The translations under genes were made by a program, and so were the position numbers. The notes under the pieces were generated by a model that was not told the origin of the DNA, searched no databases, and saw only the letters and a program-made list of their open reading frames with translations. A stretch of 5,042 nt of DNA from Allomuricauda sp. (GTDB lineage Bacteria > Bacteroidota > Bacteroidia > Flavobacteriales > Flavobacteriaceae). The stretch's first letter is position 1; the number at the start of each line of letters is the position of its first letter. Positions 1 to 5,042 of this stretch are shown here, one piece after another. The DNA lies in the NCBI GenBank assembly GCA_028289745.1, contig JANQOD010000145.1:1-5042 (forward strand), given 5' to 3'.

Positions 1-93
1 TTCAAATTGATATGGATTTTTTTTCAATTCGATTGCCTCATTGACCGTTGTTTGCAGGTCGTCAATATCGTGAATGGATAGGTAGTGTTTCAT
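1..93 (-). CDS. argF': N-acylornithine carbamoyltransferase (ArgF' type), N-terminal fragment
   Basis: Only the first 31 codons are present; the gene continues past the left edge. The start reads MKHYLSIHDIDDLQTTVNEA, which resembles the N-terminus of the Bacteroidota carbamoyltransferase that acts on N-succinyl- or N-acetyl-ornithine (as I recall it, the Bacteroides fragilis protein begins MKKFTCVQDIGDL). That family transfers a carbamoyl group to acylated ornithine to give acyl-citrulline in the cytoplasm. There are two adjacent ATG codons, at 96-94 and 93-91 (complement). I chose the second because it matches the family start. The first would overlap the argD stop by four bases (ATGA), the second by one. 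Either way translation is probably coupled to argD. The residue that separates acetyl from succinyl specificity lies near position 90 and is outside the window, so the substrate cannot be decided. The family call rests on a short stretch plus the arginine operon context. Confidence 0.75.
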   Translation of the reverse strand, partial: MKHYLSIHDIDDLQTTVNEAIELKKNPYQFE

Positions 94-1217
94 CATAATT
101 CTTTTATCAATTTGTCAAAGAATAGCTCAATATGTTCTTTTTCAATGGTCAACGCCGGTAAAAACCGCAATAATTTTTTGTTGGCCGAACCACCCGTGAA
201 AATGTGCTGGCGGTAAATCAGTTTTTTGCGCAGCTCGGCCACTTCAAAACCGAATTCGAGCCCCTGCATCAACCCACGGCCCTTTATTTTTTGTACCCGT
301 GGAATTTCAATGGCCTTTTCTTTGAAATATGTACCGAGAGCGGCAGCTTTTTCGATCAGGTTTTCATTTTCCAAGACCTCGAGCACCGCCAATGTGGCCA
401 CACAGGCCATATGGTTGCCCCCAAAGGTAGTGCCCAATAGGCCGTAGGAAGCCTTGAACTTTTCATGGATGAGTACGCCGCCAACGGGAAATCCGTTGCC
501 CATGCCTTTTGCAATCGAGATGATATCGGGCTTTACAAGGTGGTGTTGAAAAGCAAAAAATTTGCCACTTCTACCAAAGCCCGACTGTACCTCATCGGCA
601 ATCAAGACCACCCCATGTTCTTGGCATTTTTTTGCGATGAACCGATAGAATTCTGTCGTAGGTTCATCTAAGCCGCCCACCCCTTGAATGGCTTCCAAGA
701 TAACGGCGCAATGTTCGCCCTTTGCGATACATTTTTCAAACGCTTCAAAATCGTTCAGGGATAAGAAATCGACCTGTTGTTGCCGGTTCAGGGGCGCATT
801 GATTTTTGGATTATCAGTTGTCGCTACGGCTGCGGAAGTCCTTCCATGAAAACTGTTGTCAAAGGCGATGACCTTGGCTTTTCTGGTATGGAAAGAAGCC
901 ATTTTCAATGCATTTTCGTTGGCCTCAGCCCCCGAATTGCACAAAAACAATTGGTAGTCGTCACAACCGGAAAGTTTCCCAAGTTTTTCTCCAAGTTCGA
1001 TTTGAAGCGGATTTTTGACCGAGTTGCTATAAAAGGCCATTTTTTGCAGCTGTTTGGTCATTCGGTCAATATAATGCGGATGCGAATGTCCGATGGAAAT
1101 CACGGCATGGCCCCCATAAAAATCCAAATAGGTCTGCCCCTTGTCATCGGTAACCTCGATACCGTTGGCCGATACCGGTGTTACATCATAAAGTGGGTAT
1201 ACATCGAATAGTTTCAT
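93..1217 (-). CDS. argD: N-acylornithine aminotransferase (class III PLP aminotransferase)
   Basis: This PLP enzyme interconverts N-acyl-glutamate-5-semialdehyde plus glutamate with N-acyl-ornithine plus 2-oxoglutarate in cytoplasmic arginine synthesis. All fold-type I class III hallmarks are visible in 374 residues: the Gly-rich N-terminal segment LDFYGGHAV (31-39), NSGAEANENALK (94-105), the FHGRT motif (123-127), the DEVQSGFGRSGK stretch with Asp208 to contact the PLP ring nitrogen (208-219), the Schiff-base Lys237 in IAKGMGNGFPVGG, TTFGG (263-267), and Arg351 in LLRFLPAL as the likely carboxylate-binding arginine. It is slightly shorter than the roughly 390-405 residues common for ArgD/RocD. 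The ATG at 1217 is firm: an in-frame TGA lies 24 bases upstream (1242-1244) and no other start codon lies between. It follows proC after a 115-base spacer and its stop overlaps the start of argF'. Free ornithine is a possible side substrate, which would feed ProC; sequence alone cannot settle that. Confidence 0.93.
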   Translation of the reverse strand: MKLFDVYPLYDVTPVSANGIEVTDDKGQTYLDFYGGHAVISIGHSHPHYIDRMTKQLQKMAFYSNSVKNPLQIELGEKLGKLSGCDDYQLFLCNSGAEANENALKMASFHTRKAKVIAFDNSFHGRTSAAVATTDNPKINAPLNRQQQVDFLSLNDFEAFEKCIAKGEHCAVILEAIQGVGGLDEPTTEFYRFIAKKCQEHGVVLIADEVQSGFGRSGKFFAFQHHLVKPDIISIAKGMGNGFPVGGVLIHEKFKASYGLLGTTFGGNHMACVATLAVLEVLENENLIEKAAALGTYFKEKAIEIPRVQKIKGRGLMQGLEFGFEVAELRKKLIYRQHIFTGGSANKKLLRFLPALTIEKEHIELFFDKLIKEL

Positions 1218-1225
1218 GCTTTCTA

Positions 1226-1334
1226 TTTTGTCATTATGATTTCAGACCCCTGCGTTTTCTCAGCTGTAGGCCGAGAATCTACCTTCCCCCGTCTGAGGGA
1301 AGGAACTTTGGGGGACCTAGTTTTGTGATTGATT
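1226..1334. repeat. GC-rich inserted-looking element flanked by near-identical direct repeats
   Basis: This fills nearly all of the only long gap inside the operon. A GC-rich core (1242-1320) is bordered on the left by TTTTGTCATTATGATT (1226-1241) and on the right by TTTTGTGATTGATT (1321-1334). These match apart from one substitution and a two-base indel. The right copy runs into the proC stop codon (1333-1335). The core contains a stem-loop and C/G runs near both ends (CCCC at 1247-1250, GGGGG at 1310-1314), a weak terminal inverted repeat. Taking out the core and one repeat would leave a spacer of about 20 bases, like the neighbouring gene spacings. This suggests a small non-coding insertion, such as a MITE-like or REP-like interspersed repeat, with a decayed target duplication. 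Whether it recurs elsewhere in the genome cannot be seen here, and the flanking match could be chance in T-rich DNA. Confidence 0.35.
1282..1303. other. Stem-loop in the proC-argD spacer
   Basis: CCTTCCC (1282-1288) and GGGAAGG (1297-1303) form a perfect 7-bp stem with an 8-base loop. An alternative outer pairing is possible between TCCCCC (1285-1290) and GGGGGA (1310-1315), with CTA (1279-1281) against TAG (1318-1320). In the direction of transcription (minus strand) no T-run follows the stem, so it does not look like an intrinsic terminator. In mRNA it could protect the end of the upstream message or lower argD expression relative to proC. Confidence 0.5.
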
Positions 1335-2133
1335 ACAATTGCCTTTCCTTAATTCTATTAATTTTTTCAAAGGAGGTCACAATGCCACGAATTAAAGAAG
1401 AGCTCAATCCTTGGTGTTCCATCTCATTAAGGCCCTCAATGGTACAGCCCTTGGGTGTGGTCACCTTGTCTATTTCCTCTTCGGGATGGCTGCCCGATTC
1501 GATCAATAGACCGGCAGCGCCATTACAGGTATGCATGGCCAGTTCTTGGGCCTCTTTGGCATCGAAGCCCAATTGAATGGCCCCTTGGGTGGCGGCACGG
1601 ATCAAGCGCATCCAAAAGGCAATGCCACTGGCACAGATGACCGTGGCCGCTTGCATTTGCTCTTCAGGAATTTCTAATGAATGCCCCATGCGGTTAAAAA
1701 TGGCCTTGGCCAAATCAATTCGCTTTTTACCCAGGTCATTTGCACAGAGGCAGGTCATGCTCTTGCCCACTGAGATGGCCGTATTGGGCATGCTTCGTAT
1801 TATGTACTGGTCAGCCCCGATGATAGATTCCATCTTTTCAATGCCAAAGCCTGTAATGGTGCTTATTATGACGTGTTTTTCGGTCAACAAATTCTTGATG
1901 TCATTCAAAATGGCTTCAAAGTGGCCAGGCTGTACGGCAAAGATTAAGATATCTGAATTTTTAACGGCTTCAGCGTTATCTGAGGTTACGGTAACATTTC
2001 CATATTTTTCAAAATCTTTGATTTCATCGATATTTCGTTTGGTCATGTACATGGTTGTGGCACCATTGGTATGTAAAATGCCCTTGGCGATGGCCAACCC
2101 CAAGTTTCCTGCTCCTATAATGGCTAATTTCAT
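1333..2133 (-). CDS. proC: Pyrroline-5-carboxylate reductase family protein, arginine-operon type
   Basis: ProC reduces 1-pyrroline-5-carboxylate to proline with NAD(P)H. The 266 residues match the family length of about 260-280. Visible features are an N-terminal Rossmann fold with GAGNLG (7-12), the FAVQP strand end (65-69), STITGFGIEKM (91-101), MPNTA (115-119), and the C-terminal helical dimerisation domain with SGIAFW (169-174) and a TTPKGCTIEG motif (225-234). The last two differ from the usual forms SGPAY and SPGGTTIxG: Pro is replaced by Ile, and one Gly and one Thr by Lys and Cys, while the following Thr231 is kept. The fold assignment is secure; strict substrate identity is less so. 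It starts 11 bases after argC, between the enzymes that make and use acyl-glutamate semialdehyde, so a link between arginine and proline synthesis is likely. It has no Shine-Dalgarno, only an A-rich leader. Confidence 0.88.
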   Translation of the reverse strand: MKLAIIGAGNLGLAIAKGILHTNGATTMYMTKRNIDEIKDFEKYGNVTVTSDNAEAVKNSDILIFAVQPGHFEAILNDIKNLLTEKHVIISTITGFGIEKMESIIGADQYIIRSMPNTAISVGKSMTCLCANDLGKKRIDLAKAIFNRMGHSLEIPEEQMQAATVICASGIAFWMRLIRAATQGAIQLGFDAKEAQELAMHTCNGAAGLLIESGSHPEEEIDKVTTPKGCTIEGLNEMEHQGLSSSLIRGIVTSFEKINRIKERQL

Positions 2134-2144
2134 AGTTGTGTTTT

Positions 2145-3119
2145 TTAAAATACTCCTGCTTTTAACTGTAATCCTTCGCTTTCTTCAAACCCAAACATCA
2201 GGTTCATGTTCTGCACGGCTTGTCCTGAAGCACCTTTCAACAGATTGTCGATGGCCGAACTGACCATCAGTACATCATCATGCCTGTGCAGATGAATATG
2301 GCAATTGTTGGTATTGACCACCTGTTTTAGGTGAATGGGTTCTTCCGTAATATGGGTAAAGAGGGCATCGTCATAAAAATCTTTGTACAAATCGATGGCC
2401 TCAGACCCGCTTCCCTCAAACTTGGTATAGGCGGTTGCCAAAATACCGCGGGTGAAATTGCCGCGATGCGGAAGGAAATATAATTTTCCAATACCATTTC
2501 CAAAAGAATTCAGACTTTCTCCGATTTCCCCTAAATGTTGATGGGTGAAGGGTTTGTACCAGCTTACATTGTTGTTGCGCCAACTGAAATGTGATGTTTC
2601 CGAAGGTTTGACCCCTGCGCCCGTGCTGCCCGTGATCGCATTGATATGTACTTCGTTTTGCAGCAATCCTTCCTTTGCCAAAGGGAGCAATGCCAGCTGA
2701 ATAGTGGTGGCAAAGCATCCGGGGTTGGCAATGGCCGTGGCCCTGTCGATTTTCTTTTTGTTGAGTTCAGGAAGTCCATAGACAAATTCCCTCTTCCCAA
2801 ACTTGGCATCTTGCTGTAACCTGAAGTCATTGCTGAGATCGATAACCTTGGTTTTTTCTGAAAAACCGTGGTCTTTTAAAAACTGCACGGAATTACCATG
2901 TCCCAAACAAAGAAAAACCACTTCCACAGCTGGGTTGATCTCTTCTGAAAACAATAGATCTGTTTGGCCCAAAAGATCTGCATGGGCCGAAGAAATTGGT
3001 TTTCCACCTCTTGTGGTGCTGAACACAAAGTCGATCTCTACCTTTGAATGGTTCAGCAATAGCCTGATGAGCTCACCGCCCGTATAGCCCGACCCGCCTA
3101 TGATACCTGCCTTAATCAT
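2145..3119 (-). CDS. argC: N-acyl-gamma-glutamyl-phosphate reductase
   Basis: ArgC reduces N-acyl-glutamyl-5-phosphate to the 5-semialdehyde with NADPH, the third step of the acylated arginine route. The protein is 324 residues, within the usual range. The Rossmann dinucleotide motif GGSGYTGGEL (8-17) opens it. The catalytic cysteine is Cys135 in NPGCFATT (132-139), the segment ITGSTGAGV (162-170) follows, and LPHRGNFTRGI (216-226) carries the likely active-site His218. The C-terminus has the typical KGASGQAVQNMNLMFG run (295-310). The start ATG (3119) lies inside the end of argG, so the two genes overlap by 8 bases and are probably translationally coupled. The enzyme should accept acetylated or succinylated intermediates depending on the first enzyme of the pathway, which sequence cannot tell here. 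No defects are seen. Confidence 0.96.
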   Translation of the reverse strand: MIKAGIIGGSGYTGGELIRLLLNHSKVEIDFVFSTTRGGKPISSAHADLLGQTDLLFSEEINPAVEVVFLCLGHGNSVQFLKDHGFSEKTKVIDLSNDFRLQQDAKFGKREFVYGLPELNKKKIDRATAIANPGCFATTIQLALLPLAKEGLLQNEVHINAITGSTGAGVKPSETSHFSWRNNNVSWYKPFTHQHLGEIGESLNSFGNGIGKLYFLPHRGNFTRGILATAYTKFEGSGSEAIDLYKDFYDDALFTHITEEPIHLKQVVNTNNCHIHLHRHDDVLMVSSAIDNLLKGASGQAVQNMNLMFGFEESEGLQLKAGVF

Positions 3120-4302
3120 GGTCTTGGTTTATGTGGTTCGCAATCTTTGCGGGGTTTGACAGAATTTTGATGAAGCCTTTGGCGTCATCGGCCGTCCATC
3201 CCTTGTTCATTTCGCCATAGCTTCCGAAAGAAGCGTTCATCAGGTCATGTGGTGAAGAAATGCCGTCTAATCGAAATTGGAAAGGGTACAGGCCTACAAA
3301 TACCTCGCCACTGACATTTTTCTGTGTATCACTTAAAAAGGTTTCAATGTTGCGCATGACCGCATCTAGATAATTGCCTTCGTGCAATAACATTCCATAG
3401 AAATTGCCCAATTGTTCTTTTTGGTATTGTTGCCATTTGCTCAAGGTGTGCTTTTCCAACAGATGGTGGGCCTTGATGATGATGAGCGGTGCGGCCGCCT
3501 CGAAGCCGACCCTGCCCTTGATACCGATAATCGTGTCGCCCACGTGAATATCACGGCCTATCGCATACTTTGAGGCCATTTCATCAAGTTTTTCGATATT
3601 GTTTATAGGGGCATCCATTTCACCATTGATCGCCACCAATTCTCCTTTTTTGAAGGTAAGGGCCACTTGTTGGGGTTCTTTGGATCGAAGCTGGCTGGGG
3701 TAGGCGGCATCTGGCAGCGGAAGGTGCGAGGTCAGTGTTTCGTCACCGCCGACCGAAGTGCCCCAAAGTCCTTTGTTGATAGAGTATTTCGCTTTTTCCC
3801 ATGAATAATCGATACCGTTCTCCTGTAAATAAGCGATTTCTTCTTCACGGGTCAGTTTGTTGTCTCGGATCGGGGTGATGATCTCAATATCGGGGGCCAA
3901 GGTCTGAAAAATCATATCGAACCGTACTTGGTCGTTACCAGCGCCCGTACTGCCATGGGCAATGTATGCGGCGCCTATTTTTTTTGCATGGTTCACGATT
4001 TCTACCGCTTGTACAATGCGTTCGGCACTTACCGAAAGGGGATAGGTGTTGTTTCGCAGCACATTGCCAAAAATGAGGTATTTGACCACTTTGTCATAGA
4101 AACTTCGTATGGAATCGATAGAGGTATAACTGGCGGCCCCCAAGGCCAACGCTTTTTCTTCGATTTCTTTTATTTCCTTCTTTGAAAACCCCCCAGTATT
4201 GACACTAACGGCATGTACTTCGTACCCTTTTTCTTGCGAGAGGTACTTGGCACAGTATGAAGTATCAAGACCACCGCTATAGGCTAGAACCAGTTTTTTC
4301 AT
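3112..4302 (-). CDS. argG: Argininosuccinate synthase
   Basis: ArgG joins citrulline and aspartate with ATP hydrolysis to AMP and pyrophosphate, giving argininosuccinate. At 396 residues it is the shorter bacterial form, about 50 shorter than the E. coli protein. The N-terminal PP-loop AYSGGLDTS (7-15) binds ATP pyrophosphate, YPLSVSAER (87-95) and AHGSTGAGNDQVRF (115-128) are the nucleotide and citrulline/aspartate binding segments, and the synthetase domain continues to a helical C-terminal tail. The second motif has STGAGNDQVRF where many ArgG proteins have CTxKGNDQVRF, a variant I associate with Bacteroidota. Its ATG overlaps the stop of the upstream GNAT gene by four bases (ATGA) and its end overlaps argC by eight. 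Placing a late-step enzyme near the head of the operon means that ArgG is made early and together with the first-step acyltransferase. Confidence 0.97.
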   Translation of the reverse strand: MKKLVLAYSGGLDTSYCAKYLSQEKGYEVHAVSVNTGGFSKKEIKEIEEKALALGAASYTSIDSIRSFYDKVVKYLIFGNVLRNNTYPLSVSAERIVQAVEIVNHAKKIGAAYIAHGSTGAGNDQVRFDMIFQTLAPDIEIITPIRDNKLTREEEIAYLQENGIDYSWEKAKYSINKGLWGTSVGGDETLTSHLPLPDAAYPSQLRSKEPQQVALTFKKGELVAINGEMDAPINNIEKLDEMASKYAIGRDIHVGDTIIGIKGRVGFEAAAPLIIIKAHHLLEKHTLSKWQQYQKEQLGNFYGMLLHEGNYLDAVMRNIETFLSDTQKNVSGEVFVGLYPFQFRLDGISSPHDLMNASFGSYGEMNKGWTADDAKGFIKILSNPAKIANHINQDHD

Positions 4303-4919
4303 TTTTCTTTCTTTTTTAGGAATAGACTTTCCTTTATTTTTTTGAGTCGTTGAAAGGTCTTCCTGTTTATTTTTTCGGCTTTTGGATGTTTGTTTTTCTC
4401 ATTTGGGTCATGCAACATGCCCGTGCAAAGGCACATCTTGCGCTCGGTTCGGGTCAAAATGTCGAAATTTTTACAGGTCTGGCACCCTTTCCAGAAGTCG
4501 GGGTCATCGGTCAGCTCAGAAAAAGTGACCGGCTTATACCCCAGCTCATAGTTCATTTTCATGACCGCCAACCCGGTGGTGATGCCAAAGATCTTGGCAT
4601 CCGGAAATTTTTCCCGAGACAGCTCAAAAATTCGTTTTTTTATTTTTTTTGCCAGTCCTTGCCCGCGATAGTCAGGATGCACGATCAATCCTGAATTGGC
4701 CACAAAATCTTTATTGCCCCAGACCTCGATATAACAGAAACCTGCAAAAATATCCCCGTCCAAAGCGATCACGGCATTGCCGTTCTGCAATCGTTTGATG
4801 ATATACTCGGGTGTTCGCTGGGCAATACCCGTGCCCCGAACCTTGGCCGATTCTGTGATGGTATCGCTTATGATCTGGGCGTATTTAAAATGTGATTCGT
4901 TGGCAACAACAATTTCCAT
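4299..4919 (-). CDS. GNAT acyltransferase, probable N-acylglutamate synthase
   Basis: This 206-residue GNAT protein probably acylates glutamate to begin arginine synthesis. Its fold is visible as beta strands around VIALDGDIFAGFCYIEV (50-66), motif A GLIVHPDYRGQGLAKKI (77-93) with the acyl-CoA pyrophosphate loop R85-G-Q-G88-L-A90, and the C-terminal part around YELGYKPV (124-131). After the GNAT core come four cysteines, C146, C149, C163 and C165 (CxxC, 13 residues, CxC), which could bind a metal, then a strongly Lys-rich tail (172-206). Role evidence is mainly context: it heads an arginine operon that otherwise lacks a visible first-step enzyme. I recall that a Bacteroides GNAT beside argG was proposed as the N-succinylglutamate synthase; that is memory, not checked. 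The donor (acetyl- or succinyl-CoA) is open. The ATG is firm: an in-frame TGA at 4983-4985 precedes it with no other start codon. Its stop overlaps argG by four bases. Confidence 0.8.
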   Translation of the reverse strand: MEIVVANESHFKYAQIISDTITESAKVRGTGIAQRTPEYIIKRLQNGNAVIALDGDIFAGFCYIEVWGNKDFVANSGLIVHPDYRGQGLAKKIKKRIFELSREKFPDAKIFGITTGLAVMKMNYELGYKPVTFSELTDDPDFWKGCQTCKNFDILTRTERKMCLCTGMLHDPNEKNKHPKAEKINRKTFQRLKKIKESLFLKKKEK

Positions 4920-4942
4920 TGCTGAAGTTTTTATTAGAAATT

Positions 4943-4950
4943 GAAATATA
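4943..4950 (-). promoter_or_regulatory. Candidate Bacteroidota -7 element for the operon
   Basis: On the minus strand TATATTTC matches the Bacteroidota sigma consensus TAnnTTTG at all but the last base. It ends 23 bases before the GNAT start, which would give a short leader. No TTTG-like -33 element is seen at the expected distance, so support is weak in this AT-rich stretch. Confidence 0.3.
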
Positions 4951-4972
4951 TAAAATGTCTTTGTGGAAGTAC

Positions 4973-4994
4973 GGGAATGGACTCACCTATTCCC
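4973..4994. other. Inverted repeat upstream of the first gene
   Basis: GGGAATGG (4973-4980) and CTATTCCC (4987-4994) can pair as an 8-bp stem with one G-T wobble and a 6-base loop (plus-strand reading); on the minus strand the same stem has one A-C mismatch. No T-run follows on the minus strand, so it is not a simple terminator. It lies just upstream of the candidate promoter, where an operator could sit, or in the leader if transcription begins further right. It does not match the usual ARG-box pattern (TGAAT, AT-rich centre, ATTCA). Confidence 0.4.
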
Positions 4995-5021
4995 AAAAAT
5001 AGAAATGCACCCTTACGGGCG
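4995..5021 (-). terminator. Possible weak terminator or attenuator hairpin
   Basis: Read on the minus strand, CGCCC (5021-5017), loop GTAA and GGGTG (5012-5008) form a 5-bp stem, with one G-T wobble, closed by a GNRA-type tetraloop. The stretch CATTTCTATTTTT (5007-4995) follows, giving a T-rich tail. The stem is short, so termination would be weak. It may end transcription of a gene lying to the right of the window or act as a leader hairpin of this operon. Confidence 0.3.
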
Positions 5022-5042
5022 GCGACGGGGAAAGAACGGACG

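Larger units (their letters stand above)
4920..5042 (-). promoter_or_regulatory. Upstream region of the arginine operon
   Basis: This 123-base stretch before the GNAT gene is GC-rich at the right edge (5008-5042) and AT-rich next to the start (4921-4960). It carries the two hairpins and the candidate -7 element listed separately. One minus-strand frame entering from the edge reads RPFFPRRRP and stops at TAA (5013-5015), with three consecutive arginine codons (5019-5027). Another frame is open from the edge to a stop at 4934-4936, but the resulting 35 residues match nothing I recognise. The region most likely contains the operon promoter; the source gene to its right is not visible. Confidence 0.5.

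Noticed and set aside
777..1211. 144-codon plus-strand open frame
   Set aside because: It is entirely antisense to argD, with no recognisable motif and no promoter or neighbour on that strand.
1218..1332. Independent promoter for argD in the spacer
   Set aside because: No minus-strand TAnnTTTG with a TTTG upstream is present. The best match, TAGATTCT, fails at the end of the element.
1577..2263. 228-codon plus-strand open frame
   Set aside because: It lies antisense to proC and the end of argC, both of which have clear family motifs. Its translation resembles no family and is rich in reversed-codon residues, so it is a shadow frame.
2416..2830. Two minus-strand open frames of 100 and 88 codons inside argC
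   Set aside because: They are alternative frames of argC, whose own frame carries all catalytic motifs intact.
4635..4650. T7 and T8 runs (A-runs on the coding strand) inside the GNAT gene, possible slippage site
   Set aside because: They encode Lys codons in an AKKIKKR stretch, the frame is intact, and such runs are common in Lys-rich flavobacterial genes.
4920..5000. ArgR ARG-box search
   Set aside because: The nearest candidate, TGAAATATATAAAATGTC (4942-4959), is only an AT-rich near-palindrome and does not match the paired TGAAT/ATTCA half-sites.
4934..5041. Minus-strand frame open from the edge to a TAA at 4934-4936, a possible end of an upstream gene
   Set aside because: The 35 residues are not recognisable and the length is within chance. 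A gene ending here cannot be supported without more sequence.
5005..5042. Plus-strand frame starting MHPYGRRRGKNG at the right edge, a possible divergent gene
   Set aside because: Only 12 codons are visible, with no ribosome-binding or promoter signal. The Arg run is the reverse reading of the same GC-rich stretch.

Overview
The window comes from a member of the Bacteroidota, most likely a marine-type Flavobacteriia. The evidence is the gene set and its order (GNAT acyltransferase, argG, argC, proC, argD, then an N-acylornithine carbamoyltransferase), the lack of Shine-Dalgarno sequences with A-rich stretches before the starts instead, and protein sequences that read like flavobacterial arginine enzymes. 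I cannot name a genus.

Every gene lies on the minus strand, so transcription runs from the right edge to the left. From right to left: a 123-base upstream region (4920-5042) with two possible hairpins, a weak candidate promoter and a short reading frame ending in Arg-Arg-Arg-Pro-stop; a GNAT N-acyltransferase, probably the N-acylglutamate synthase (4299-4919); argG (3112-4302); argC (2145-3119); proC (1333-2133); a 115-base spacer holding a GC-rich stem-loop element; argD (93-1217); and the first 31 codons of an argF'-type carbamoyltransferase running off the left edge. The first three genes overlap by 4 and 8 bases, argC and proC are 11 bases apart, and argD and argF' share bases, so this is one operon with translational coupling.

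Together the genes encode most of the acylated arginine pathway. The GNAT would acylate glutamate, ArgC reduces the acyl-glutamyl phosphate to the semialdehyde, ArgD transaminates it to acyl-ornithine, the ArgF' protein carbamoylates that while it is still acylated, and ArgG acts after deacylation to make argininosuccinate. ArgB (kinase), the deacylase and ArgH are not in view and probably lie further left. ProC links the operon to proline, since free glutamate semialdehyde or ornithine feeds pyrroline-5-carboxylate.

This is mostly a recognisable core-metabolism operon rather than a new system. The parts worth a second look are the Cys-rich GNAT at the head of the operon, the divergent substrate-region motifs of ProC, the inserted-looking element between proC and argD with near-identical flanking repeats, and the Arg-codon run plus hairpins upstream of the first gene.
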